Source: Bog-473 sp963751335
Lineage (GTDB): Bacteria; Actinomycetota; Acidimicrobiia; Acidimicrobiales; RAAP-2
DNA length: 64,000 nt
NCBI GenBank assembly: GCA_963751335.1
Contig: CAVVUB010000008.1
Coordinates: 806,001-870,000, forward strand
Direction: 5' to 3'
Below are positions 17,309 to 25,098 of the stretch, piece by piece. The notes below the pieces were generated by a model. That model made no database searches. It was not told the origin of the DNA and worked only from the letters and a program-made list of their open reading frames with translations. Position 1 is the first letter of the stretch. Each line of letters begins with the position of its first letter. A program made the translations under genes and the position numbers.

Positions 17309-18064
17309 TCAGCGGGGCCCGGTCCGGGTCGCCCGGTCCTCCTCCTCCTGGCGCCGGATCTCACCCCGGCGCATGAAGGTCGGCGAGTACATGGCGACCA
17401 GCCGGGCCACCAGCACCACCAGGAAGATCTGACCTATGAGCGCCTCGAGGACCGAGGAGGTCCGGGGTAGGCCGGGTGCCGGGGTGAGGTCCCCGTAGCC
17501 CACCGTGGCCATGGTGATGTAGCTGAAATAGACGAAGTCGGGTGGCCCGTGTGGCCCAGGCTGGGCGAAGTAGGTGCCCGACGCCAACGCGATCCCGTAG
17601 TCGAGCGTGGCGAACATCATGCCGATCAGCACGTAGATACAGAGGGCGCCCAAGATGGTCTCCCCGTTCACGCTCCGGTGCTGGAAGGTCCGCCATGCGA
17701 TGGCGATCGGCGTGGTGAGGACCAGAGCGGCGACGAGCAGGACGATGACACCCCCGGCCACGGTCTTGCCCTGCAGCGCCACGACGATGGAGACGACGAA
17801 GGTGAGGCCGGATGCCACGGTCACGGTCAGCATGATCCGGCGCGGCACCCTCGAGGTCCAAAAAGCAAGGACCGCGGTGAGGCAGAGCCAGCCGATGCGC
17901 AGGATGAGGGCTCCTTCTCCGCTCCAGCCGATCGTCAGCACGACAAAGTCGATGATCAGAACGCAAAAGAGGAGACCGTAGGAGTCAGGGGCCCTGATGA
18001 TGGCGCCCAGGACCCCGCGCCACGACCCCTTCTCTGACGCGCGCTCCTCGGGCCGGTCTTCCAT
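17309..18064 (-). CDS. Two-pore-type potassium channel protein
   Basis: 251 residues, membrane. Several hydrophobic helices (LLFCVLIIDFVVLTI, LILRIGWLCLTAVLAFW, GGVIVLLVAALVLTTPIAIA, ILGALCIYVLIGMMFATL), then a pore loop with the potassium selectivity filter MATVGYGDLTP near residues 190-200 and a final helix LIGQIFLVVLVARLVAMY. The C-terminus is charged (RRQEEEDRATR) and cytosolic; no RCK/TrkA-N domain follows. The five to six helices before the pore resemble voltage-sensor-less Ion_trans_2 proteins. Convergent with the thioesterase gene, 18 bp apart. Confidence 0.85.
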   Translation of the reverse strand: MEDRPEERASEKGSWRGVLGAIIRAPDSYGLLFCVLIIDFVVLTIGWSGEGALILRIGWLCLTAVLAFWTSRVPRRIMLTVTVASGLTFVVSIVVALQGKTVAGGVIVLLVAALVLTTPIAIAWRTFQHRSVNGETILGALCIYVLIGMMFATLDYGIALASGTYFAQPGPHGPPDFVYFSYITMATVGYGDLTPAPGLPRTSSVLEALIGQIFLVVLVARLVAMYSPTFMRRGEIRRQEEEDRATRTGPR

Positions 18065-18132
18065 GGCCCACCATCATGATCCGGCGCGGGGCCGACCGGT
18101 TGGACCCGGCGGTCCGCCGACGCCCCGGGTGC

Positions 18133-19686
18133 TCAGATGTCTCGCTTGACGCCTTCCCAGTACGGGTCGCGCAGCTTGCGCTTGTAGAGCTTGCCGTTGG
18201 GGTCGCGTGGCATCTCGTTGGTGAAGTCGATCGTCTTGGGTGTCTTGAACTTGGCCATCTTGTCTGCGCAGAAGGCGAGGATCTCCGTGGCCAACTCCTC
18301 GCTGGCCTCGATGCCCTCGGCCGGCTCGATTACCGCCTTGACCTCCTCACCCCAATCCTCGTGGGGGATGCCGAAGACGGCGGCATCTCCGACTTTGGGA
18401 TGAGACAACAGGACACCCTCGATCTCGGCCGGATAGATGTTGGCGCCGCCTGAAATGATCATGTCGATCTTGCGGTCGCGCAGGAACAGGTACCCGTCCT
18501 CGTCCAGCAGGCCCACGTCGCCGACGGTGAAGAACGATCCGATGCGGTTCTTCTTCGTCTTCTCCTTGTCGCCGTGGTATTCGAAGCCGGCCGACCCCAT
18601 GGACATGTAGACGGTCCCGATCACGTTGGGCTCGCTAATCCGGTTGCCGTCGTCGTCGAAGATGGCGATCTCGGAGATCGGCCACGCCTTGCCCACCGTC
18701 CCGGGCTTGGCGAGCCACTCCTCCGCGGTGACCAGCGTGCCACCACCTTCACTGGCCGCGTAGTACTCGTCGATCGCGTCGCCCCACCACGCGATCATCT
18801 TGCGCTTCACGTCGATCGGGCAGGGTGCCGCCGCATGGATCATGTGGCGAAGAGAGGACATGTCGTATCTCGCCCGGACGTCCTCGGGCAGGGCCAACAG
18901 ACGGTGGAACTGGGTGGGCACCATGTGCGACGTCGTGACGCGCCGTTCTTCGATGAGACGCAACATGTCTTCGGGCAGCCACTTGTCCATGAGCACCAGG
19001 GTGTGCCCGAGGTGCAGTGAGGCGCTCGCAAAGCGCAGCACCGCAGTGTGGTACAGCGGCGAGCCGATGATGTGGACGTTGTCGTCCTGCGGCTGAACGT
19101 TGAAGAGGAACAAAAGGCCCGAGAGGCCGAGCGCAGCCTGCTCGGGCGACGCGCCGGACAACCTTCGGTAGATGCCCTTGGGATTGCCCGTCGTCCCCGA
19201 CGTGTAATTCATGACGTCGCCGATGGTGCGGTCCTCGGGCAGCGTGGTGGGCTGGGCGTCGCGCGCCGCGGCGTACGAGGCGAAGCCCGCAATGTCGCCC
19301 ACGGCCAGGCGCCCGTCGGCGGCGAGGCCGGCCTCGTCGGCCGCGGCCACGGCAACCTCGGCGAAGCGCTCGTGCGAGACGAAAGCCTTGGCGCCCGAGT
19401 CCTTCAGGATGTAGGCGACCTCGGGTGCGACCAGGTGGTGGTTGATGGGCACCAGGTACCAGCCGGCCTGGAGGGCGGCCAGGTAGATCTCGATCATCTC
19501 GGGGCAGTTGGGGAGCAGCGTGGCCACGACATCGCCCACCCCGAAGCCTTGGGCCCGCAGCGCGTGCACCAGCTGGTTGGCGTGACCGAGCAGCTCGCCG
19601 GCCGGGACGTCGTCGCCCTCTGGGGTCACCAGGGCCAGAAAGTCGGGATCGTCCCGGGCCAGGGCCCAAAAGCCGAGATCACCCAT
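18133..19686 (-). CDS. Acyl-CoA synthetase (AMP-forming)
   Basis: 517 residues. ANL-superfamily ligase activating a carboxylic acid to acyl-AMP and then acyl-CoA. P-loop YTSGTTGNPKG near residue 168-178, YYAASEGGG near 297, GDVGLLDEDGYLFLRDRKIDMIISGG hinge near 393-418 and the C-terminal catalytic lysine in PRDPNGKLYKRKL. Closest in style to actinobacterial FadD ligases for fatty acid or bile-acid-like side chains; substrate not determinable. Divergent from the SDR gene with the KstR-like operator between them, so both are probably controlled together. Confidence 0.9.
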   Translation of the reverse strand: MGDLGFWALARDDPDFLALVTPEGDDVPAGELLGHANQLVHALRAQGFGVGDVVATLLPNCPEMIEIYLAALQAGWYLVPINHHLVAPEVAYILKDSGAKAFVSHERFAEVAVAAADEAGLAADGRLAVGDIAGFASYAAARDAQPTTLPEDRTIGDVMNYTSGTTGNPKGIYRRLSGASPEQAALGLSGLLFLFNVQPQDDNVHIIGSPLYHTAVLRFASASLHLGHTLVLMDKWLPEDMLRLIEERRVTTSHMVPTQFHRLLALPEDVRARYDMSSLRHMIHAAAPCPIDVKRKMIAWWGDAIDEYYAASEGGGTLVTAEEWLAKPGTVGKAWPISEIAIFDDDGNRISEPNVIGTVYMSMGSAGFEYHGDKEKTKKNRIGSFFTVGDVGLLDEDGYLFLRDRKIDMIISGGANIYPAEIEGVLLSHPKVGDAAVFGIPHEDWGEEVKAVIEPAEGIEASEELATEILAFCADKMAKFKTPKTIDFTNEMPRDPNGKLYKRKLRDPYWEGVKRDI

Positions 19687-19746
19687 CAGCAGTCTCCTCG
19701 CAGGTCGCGGAGCGGGCGCAAGTGGCAGCCCCCGCGTCGGGCAGAC

Positions 19747-19760
19747 TAGAACGTGTTCTA
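19747..19760 (+). promoter_or_regulatory. KstR-like operator between acyl-CoA ligase and SDR
   Basis: TAGAACGTGTTCTA, six-base perfect arms around GT, matching TNNAACNNGTTNNA at all fixed positions. It lies in the 134-bp divergent gap, 61 bp from the ligase start and 60 bp from the SDR start, and differs from the thiolase site only in the central dinucleotide. Symmetric placement suits joint control of both genes. Confidence 0.6.
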
Positions 19761-19820
19761 ACTCAGAGCAATTTGCTGCGGCCCTGGCGCGGCCGGGAGA
19801 GAGATCAGGAGCACACGACG

Positions 19821-20729
19821 ATGGCAGGGTTCCTCGAAGGCAAGGTGGTGGCGGTCACCGGAGGCGGCGGCGGGATCGGGCGCGCCGTGGCGCTGGCCGC
19901 GGCGGCCGAGGGGGCGAAGGTGTTGGTGGCCGACTACGGCGTGGGCATGGCCGGTGAGGACCCCAGCAGCGCGGTGGCCGATGCCGTCGTCGACGAGATC
20001 ACCGAGGCCGGTGGTGAGGCCCTCGCCGTGGCCGACGACATTTCGAAGATGGAGTCCGGTGAGCGGCTCATCGCCACTGCCGTCGAGTCGTACGGCCGGA
20101 TCGACGGCGTGGTGGCGGTCGCCGGGATCCTGCGCGAACGGATGCTGTTCAACATGTCCGAGGACGAATGGGACTCGGTGGTCGCCACCCACCTGAAGGG
20201 TCACTTCACGGTCTTTCGGGCCGCCGCAGCCGTCATGCGCAAGCAGGAAGGTGGCGGAGCCCTCGTCGGTTTCACCTCGGGTGCCTTCTCCGGCAGCGTG
20301 GCCCAGGCCAACTACGCCGCGGCCAAGGGCGGCATCGTCTCACTGATCCGCTCCGCCGCGGCCGGCCTCTACCGCTACGGCGTGACCGCCAATGCCATCG
20401 CGCCGGTGGCCCGGACGAGGATGTCGGTCAACGTTCCGGCGGAGCTGGCCGAGAACGGCGACCCCGAGGACGTGGCGCCGATGGTCGTCTACCTCCTGAG
20501 CGACCAGGCCAAGCACGTGACCGGCCAGGTGTACACCGCGGTGGGGTCGAAGATCGCCGTGTGGAACCAGCCGGAGGAGGTGCGTGCCATGTGGGCCGAT
20601 GGCCGCTGGACACCCCAGCAGATCGCGGACCGCCTGGACTCCAACATCGGCCAGGAGCGCATGGGATTGATCGACCGCCTCGAGCAGATGCGTCAGGCCG
20701 CAGCGTCCGGCGAGAAGCCGAACGCCTGA
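19821..20729 (+). CDS. Short-chain dehydrogenase, 3-hydroxyacyl-CoA dehydrogenase-like
   Basis: 302 residues from ATG 19821. Rossmann motif VTGGGGGIGRAVA near 12-24, a 15-residue insertion after the second strand (VADYGVGMAGEDPSS) like the SDR part of peroxisomal multifunctional enzyme 2, VAVAGILRE for the NAG motif, and YAAAKGG for the catalytic YxxxK. Likely oxidises 3-hydroxyacyl-CoA with NAD, the step between crotonase and thiolase. The C-terminal ~60 residues (WTPQQIADRL) extend beyond the usual 250-residue SDR. Under the operator at 19747. Confidence 0.85.
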   Translation: MAGFLEGKVVAVTGGGGGIGRAVALAAAAEGAKVLVADYGVGMAGEDPSSAVADAVVDEITEAGGEALAVADDISKMESGERLIATAVESYGRIDGVVAVAGILRERMLFNMSEDEWDSVVATHLKGHFTVFRAAAAVMRKQEGGGALVGFTSGAFSGSVAQANYAAAKGGIVSLIRSAAAGLYRYGVTANAIAPVARTRMSVNVPAELAENGDPEDVAPMVVYLLSDQAKHVTGQVYTAVGSKIAVWNQPEEVRAMWADGRWTPQQIADRLDSNIGQERMGLIDRLEQMRQAAASGEKPNA

Positions 20730-21048
20730 CTCGGGTGACCCGGCGCCGGCCGGAGCGTGAGGGGCGGGTCCACCCATCGCCGCACGCGGCTCTCTAGTCT
20801 GAGCGGGCGGGATCGTGTGTCGCCGCGGCGGATGATCCGCCTCCCGGGGACGTTCGGACAGGTGGAAGAGGGGATTGCGCTCGTGATCGCACCAGCCGAG
20901 GAAGGCTCCGAGCGCCAGGCGGTACCCGAACTCCGCCCCGGACGCGAAGTGGGTTGGATCTTCGAGAACGGTGACGCCGTTGCCGTCGAGCGTCAGGGCG
21001 AGCGAATTGTGCCCCCGGCTCGGGTCCCGGGCCCGCGGGACGAATAGC
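20730..21048. other. 319-bp gap with coding-like signal but no clear gene
   Basis: Between the SDR and the Lgt homologue. The plus strand is open to TAG 21045-21047 from ATG 20833; the minus strand is open over the same DNA and reads more like protein (LTLDGNGVTVLEDP, AEFGYRLALGAFLGW) with a higher share of G/C at codon third positions by my rough count. No ATG or GTG with a ribosome site starts the minus frame, which would have to begin inside the neighbouring gene. Possibly a small gene with a missing or shifted start, or a remnant. Confidence 0.35.
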
Positions 21049-21897
21049 TCAGACCGACTGTTCGGCCGGAGCTGGTTTCGGTTCGACCGCGGGCGCCTGG
21101 TGCGTGGCGAGCCAGGACCGCCAGCGCGACCGGGTGCGCAAGAGGACGACGGCGCCACCGACGACGAGCAGGACCCCGGCCACCTGCACCAGGTCGGAAC
21201 CGAGCGCGCCGTCCTGGCCCAGCCAGAGGTGCTCGTCGAGCGAGCGCTCGATGCCCCAGAGCACCATGGTGGTCCCGAGGACGATTCCCGTGGGATAGCC
21301 GCGCCGGGGCATGCCGTTGGGCCACCGGTCGAGGGCCCGCTCGATGGCGATGAGCACGAGGTAGACGGTGAAGTCCTCGAGGGCCTGAAAAACCGGGACG
21401 GGAAGGCGCCGACCGCCCTGGCCGGCGTAGTACATGCCGAACCACTGGTGGGTCTGATGCCCGCCCCCGGCCACCATCAACTGGGGGCCCAGCAGGCGTC
21501 CCATGGCCCAACACGCCATGAGCACCGGCATGACCAGATCGAGGGCGCGCCCGAGAGGGAGTTCGGGGCAGCGTCGCCGGGTCAGGATGATCCCGGTCGG
21601 CACCGCGAAGAGGAGACCACCGAACGAGGAGAGGCCGCCGTGCCAGACGGCGAAGACGTCCCCGATGTTGTGGGTGTAGTAGCTGACGTTGGTCAGGACA
21701 TGGAGGGCACGGGCCCCGACCACGGCGGCCAGGATGACCCAGAGGAAGACCGCGACGAACCAATCGGTCGGATAGCCGTGCTTGCGCAGGCGCCGCTCGA
21801 AGTACGTGAAGCCGAACCAGAAGGTGAGCGCGAGGCCGATGCCGTACGTGTGGACCTGGAGGGGCCCGATGTGGAAGACGACGGGAATCGGTTTCAT
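21049..21897 (-). CDS. Lgt-family membrane protein with degenerate active site
   Basis: 282 residues, with about seven hydrophobic segments and clear overall similarity to prolipoprotein diacylglyceryl transferase: N-terminal GPLQVHTYGIGLALTFWFGF, GARALHVL, WHGGLSSFGGLLF (85-97), DLVMPVLMACWAMGR (120-134), YPTGI. However the second half of the family's HGG loop has Phe92 where Lgt has its essential His (E. coli His103), and the signature GRxxNFxNxE reads GRLLGPQLMV (133-142), losing the conserved Asn and Glu. It may be an Lgt paralogue with another role, so the symbol lgt is not given. C-terminus is Pro-rich and cytosolic. Confidence 0.8.
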   Translation of the reverse strand: MKPIPVVFHIGPLQVHTYGIGLALTFWFGFTYFERRLRKHGYPTDWFVAVFLWVILAAVVGARALHVLTNVSYYTHNIGDVFAVWHGGLSSFGGLLFAVPTGIILTRRRCPELPLGRALDLVMPVLMACWAMGRLLGPQLMVAGGGHQTHQWFGMYYAGQGGRRLPVPVFQALEDFTVYLVLIAIERALDRWPNGMPRRGYPTGIVLGTTMVLWGIERSLDEHLWLGQDGALGSDLVQVAGVLLVVGGAVVLLRTRSRWRSWLATHQAPAVEPKPAPAEQSV

Positions 21898-21977
21898 GGC
21901 TCGGCCGCACCCAGACTAGGACCCGGCCGGAGGCCGGATCCGTGCGGCTGAGGACCGGTCCGACCGAGCTGCTGCGA

Positions 21978-23213
21978 CTATGGGCGGCCGGCGCCGACGA
22001 AGTCGCCGCCGAGGCGCAGGGAGGTGACCCAGACCGACGCCCCGGTGAAGGGAGCCTCGATCATGGAACCCGGTCCGACGTACATGGCGACGTGATCGGA
22101 ACCACCGGGCCCGTAGAAGAGCAGGTCGCCCGGCTGAAGGTCACTGATGGGGACCGGAGCCGAGTCCGCCATCTGGGCGCCCGAGAAGTGGGGGAGGCCA
22201 ACGCCGACCTGACCCCAGGACCAGGCGGTCAGGCCGGAGCAGTCGAATCCGGGGCTGGCCGAACCCTTCGGTGATTCGCCGCCCCAGACGTAGGGCACGC
22301 CGATCTGGCTCATGGCGGCTTCGACCGCTCCTGCCCCTCCGGCCGAAGAGGGCGGCGGTGCGGCCTGACTCAGCCCGGCGGGAACGGTGGGTGTGGCGGC
22401 GCTCTGATGGGTTGCGCCGGCGACGCTCGTGGCGGCAGCCCTGGCGTTGGCGACGCTCGTGGCGGCAGCCTTGGCAGCGGCGAGCTTCGCCGCGGCGGCC
22501 TGGGCGGCGGCGGCCGCTTCGGCCTGCTGCTGCTGCTGGACCAGCTTGGCGATCTGACCCTGCTCCTGGGAGAGTGCCTGCTGCTGCTCTTGGATCGCCT
22601 GTTGGTTCTGCGCCACCGCGTTCTGCTCGACACTCACCTGGTTCTGGGCTTGCGTCTTCTCGCCCTGAAGCTGGTTCTGCTGGGCGTTCAACTGGCTCTC
22701 GGCCGTGTGCAGGTTGTCGACGGCGAGCGAGATGTCACCCTCGGCAATCTTGTTGTACATGGTGCTGGCGCCGAGTGTCTCCTCGTTGCCACTGAAGATC
22801 GGGTTCTGGGCGGCGGCCGAGCCGTTGCTCATGTAGTTGGCCACGGCCGCCTTGGAAAGTGTCGCCTTGTCTTTGGCCACTTGCTTGTGATCGTTGGCGA
22901 TGTTGGCCTGCGTGGTGGCGATGCTCGAGGTGATCTGCGAGAGGTGGAACTTCGCCTCGTCGTACTGCTGGCTCAGTGCGGACATCTGGTTCTGGGCCTG
23001 GGAGAGCTGGGACTCGATGGCGGCCGCCTTCGCCTTCGCATCGGAGATGGAGTCGCCGGCCGCCGGACGCGCCAAACCAAGCACAGTGCCCGACCACACT
23101 GTGACAACGGCCAGCACGGGAACGGCAATCCGCTGGAGCACCGGGATGCTCCTGGCCGGCCGTGGCGTGGAGTGGCTCAAAACCCGCTCTACGTCAGTCA
23201 CGATGCTGGACAT
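21978..23213 (-). CDS. NlpC/P60 peptidoglycan endopeptidase with coiled coil
   Basis: 411 residues, exported: a basic start and hydrophobic VLQRIAVPVLAVVTVWSGTVLGLA (about 25-48) form a signal or anchor. Residues about 55-270 are a long Gln/Ala-rich coiled coil like RipC/PcsB proteins, then a Ser/Pro linker, and the catalytic domain from about 295. The catalytic cysteine is in FDCSGLTAWSW and the histidine in DHVAMYVG; LQPGDLLFY is the usual link between them. It cuts stem peptides in cell-wall turnover or division; in relatives the coiled coil contacts FtsX. Transcribed before the Lgt-like gene, divergent from dienelactone hydrolase. Confidence 0.9.
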   Translation of the reverse strand: MSSIVTDVERVLSHSTPRPARSIPVLQRIAVPVLAVVTVWSGTVLGLARPAAGDSISDAKAKAAAIESQLSQAQNQMSALSQQYDEAKFHLSQITSSIATTQANIANDHKQVAKDKATLSKAAVANYMSNGSAAAQNPIFSGNEETLGASTMYNKIAEGDISLAVDNLHTAESQLNAQQNQLQGEKTQAQNQVSVEQNAVAQNQQAIQEQQQALSQEQGQIAKLVQQQQQAEAAAAAQAAAAKLAAAKAAATSVANARAAATSVAGATHQSAATPTVPAGLSQAAPPPSSAGGAGAVEAAMSQIGVPYVWGGESPKGSASPGFDCSGLTAWSWGQVGVGLPHFSGAQMADSAPVPISDLQPGDLLFYGPGGSDHVAMYVGPGSMIEAPFTGASVWVTSLRLGGDFVGAGRP

Positions 23214-23328
23214 TCTTATCGGCGGCCTCCGAGCGGTTCAAACATCCCTGGTGCTACACGCCTGTTTTTGGTCGTACCGGAGGTATGAATTCCCAGCTGA
23301 ACAAGGAATCTAAAGATATTCGAAGTTC

Positions 23329-23346
23329 TTGTGAACAGGTTCTCAA
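23329..23346 (+). promoter_or_regulatory. Palindrome sharing the KstR-like core
   Basis: TTGTGAACAGGTTCTCAA: eight-base arms with one mismatch around AG. Its centre GAACAGGTTC is identical to that of the thiolase site at 14397, but the flanking T and A of the KstR pattern are absent. Located 36 bp before the dienelactone hydrolase and in the divergent gap with the NlpC/P60 gene. Confidence 0.4.
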
Positions 23347-23381
23347 AACGCCCGAACCACGCAGGAGCTACCGTCGGCTCC

Positions 23382-24068
23382 ATGGGCGAGATGATCGAGT
23401 TTCCGAGCAATGGGTCGACTGCGGGGGGCTATCTGGCGGTCCCCGAGGGCGGAAACGGGCCCGGCGTCATCGTCATTCAGGAGTGGTGGGGGCTGGTCGA
23501 CCACATCATCGACGTCTGCGACCGCTTCGCCGCCGAGGGTTTCGTGGCCCTGGCTCCCGACCTCTACCACGGCCAGAAGGTCCCACCCGGTGAGCCGGAC
23601 GAGGCGGGCAAGGTGATGATGGGGATGCGGCTCGACCAGGCCGGCCGCGACATGAGCGGCGCCATCGACGAGCTGTTGCGACGCAGCTCGTCCGAACACG
23701 TCGGGGTCATCGGCTTTTGCATGGGCGGGGGTCTGGCCCTCGTGCTCGCCACTCAGCGGCCGGACGCCGTCTCGGCCGTCGTGCCGTGCTACGGCATCAT
23801 CCCCTGGCCCGACGTGCAGCCCGACTACGGCGCTCTCGAGGCCAAGGTGCTGGGCCACTACGCGGAGAAGGACGGGTACTTCACTCCCGAGGCGGCGAAC
23901 GCGTTGGCGGAGCAGCTGCGGGGACTGGGGAAGTCGGTCGAGATCATCGTCTACCCCGGTGCCGACCATGCGTTCTTCAACGACACCCGCCCCGAGGTCT
24001 ACGACGCCGAGGCTTCACGAGCCCTGTGGGAGCGTTCCGTGGAGTTCTTCCGCGAGAACGTACGCTGA
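23382..24068 (+). CDS. Dienelactone hydrolase family protein
   Basis: 228 residues from ATG 23382 (AGGAG about 14 nt upstream; ATG 23391 is possible). Carboxymethylenebutenolidase fold with the Cys-Asp-His triad: Cys in VGVIGFCMGGGLAL near 119, Asp in HYAEKDGYFTP near 167, His in PGADHAFFNDTR near 198. The EWWGL motif near 35 binds the lactone carboxylate in classical enzymes. In actinobacteria such proteins often serve in aromatic or general ester metabolism; no aromatic pathway genes are adjacent. Confidence 0.88.
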   Translation: MGEMIEFPSNGSTAGGYLAVPEGGNGPGVIVIQEWWGLVDHIIDVCDRFAAEGFVALAPDLYHGQKVPPGEPDEAGKVMMGMRLDQAGRDMSGAIDELLRRSSSEHVGVIGFCMGGGLALVLATQRPDAVSAVVPCYGIIPWPDVQPDYGALEAKVLGHYAEKDGYFTPEAANALAEQLRGLGKSVEIIVYPGADHAFFNDTRPEVYDAEASRALWERSVEFFRENVR

Positions 24069-24081
24069 GCGGTCACGCCCC

Positions 24082-24119
24082 GGCGCGCCGGGCCTGAACC
24101 GGCCCGGACCCGGCGCGCC
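24082..24119 (+). terminator. Strong GC hairpin after dienelactone hydrolase
   Basis: GGCGCGCCGGG (24082-24092) and CCCGGCGCGCC (24109-24119) are perfect 11-base arms around 16 nt, 13 bp after the stop codon. There is no T-run; such U-less hairpins are common behind actinobacterial genes. It separates the hydrolase from the lyase gene. Confidence 0.45.
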
Positions 24120-24156
24120 AGAAGCGGCCGCGAGGTCCTTTGTTAGCCTCTGGGAC

Positions 24157-25098
24157 ATGTCCGCACGCTCACGTGACCTGCCCCGTCGTTCCTGCCTGTC
24201 GACGCCGGGTTCGAACGAGAAGTTCCTGGCCAAGGCACCCACCGTCCCGGCCGACATGACGTTCTTGGACCTCGAGGACGCGGTGGCGCCGCTGGAGAAG
24301 GAGGCGGCACGACCCAAGGTGGTCGACGCCATCAAGAACCTGTCGTGGGACGACCGGGTGCTCTGCGTGCGGGTCAACGCCTGGGACACCGCGTGGACGT
24401 ACGGCGACGTCATCGAGGTCGTGGGCAACAGCGGCGAGCGGCTCGACGAGATCATGCTGCCCAAGGTGCAGTCGGCGGCCGAAGTGCAGGCGCTCGATCT
24501 CCTGCTGACGCAGGTCGAGAAGAAGTCGGGCCTGCCGGTCGGGCACATCGGGATCGAAGCCCAGATCGAGACGGCCCGCGGGCTGATCAACGTGGACGAC
24601 ATCTGCGCGGCCTCGCCCCGCCTCGAGACCATCATCTTCGGCCCGGCCGACTTCGCCGCCAGCATCGAGATGCCCGTCCTCACGGGAGGCGTCGACATCC
24701 CCGAGTACCCGGGCGACCATTTCAACTACGTCTTCAGCCGGATTTTGATGGCCGGACGGGCGAACGGGCTCCAGGTCATCGACGGCCCGTTTCTCAAGGT
24801 GCGCGAGCTCGACGCCCTGCGCGACTACTCGCTGCGCACGCGCATGCTCGGCTACGACGGCAAGTGGGCCCTCACCCCGGACCAGGTCACCGTGCTCAAC
24901 GAGGTGTACTCGCCCACCCAGGAGCAGTTCGACCGGGCTTTCGACATCCTCGAGGCCTATCGCAAGGCCACCGACGAGGACCGTACGGGTGCGGTCATGT
25001 TCGGGGACGAGATGATTGACGAGGCGAGTCGCAAGATCGCCCTCAAGTTCGTCAGCCGCGGCGAACGGGCCGGGCTGAGCCGGAGCGCGTCCTCCTAG
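24157..25098 (+). CDS. CoA-ester lyase, malyl-CoA/methylmalyl-CoA lyase-like
   Basis: 313 residues from ATG 24157. HpcH/HpaI aldolase fold of the CitE/malyl-CoA lyase group: RSCLSTPGSNEKF near 11-23, LDLEDAVAP near 38-46, RVNAWDT, IMLPKV near 100, the Glu in GIEAQIETARGL near 140 and FGPADFAAS near 163, then KWALTPDQVTVLNEVYSPT. The pattern matches L-malyl-CoA/beta-methylmalyl-CoA lyases, which split methylmalyl-CoA to propionyl-CoA and glyoxylate. With the Mcd-like and MaoC genes nearby it fits the ethylmalonyl-CoA pathway; a CitE-type leucine-degradation role is the alternative. Convergent with the next gene, overlapping 4 bp. Confidence 0.8.
   Translation: MSARSRDLPRRSCLSTPGSNEKFLAKAPTVPADMTFLDLEDAVAPLEKEAARPKVVDAIKNLSWDDRVLCVRVNAWDTAWTYGDVIEVVGNSGERLDEIMLPKVQSAAEVQALDLLLTQVEKKSGLPVGHIGIEAQIETARGLINVDDICAASPRLETIIFGPADFAASIEMPVLTGGVDIPEYPGDHFNYVFSRILMAGRANGLQVIDGPFLKVRELDALRDYSLRTRMLGYDGKWALTPDQVTVLNEVYSPTQEQFDRAFDILEAYRKATDEDRTGAVMFGDEMIDEASRKIALKFVSRGERAGLSRSASS

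Noticed and set aside
23214..23330. Possible cyclic-di-AMP (ydaO) riboswitch upstream of the NlpC/P60 gene
   Set aside because: Such genes often have one, but the conserved core sequences of the motif are not seen on the minus strand in this gap.
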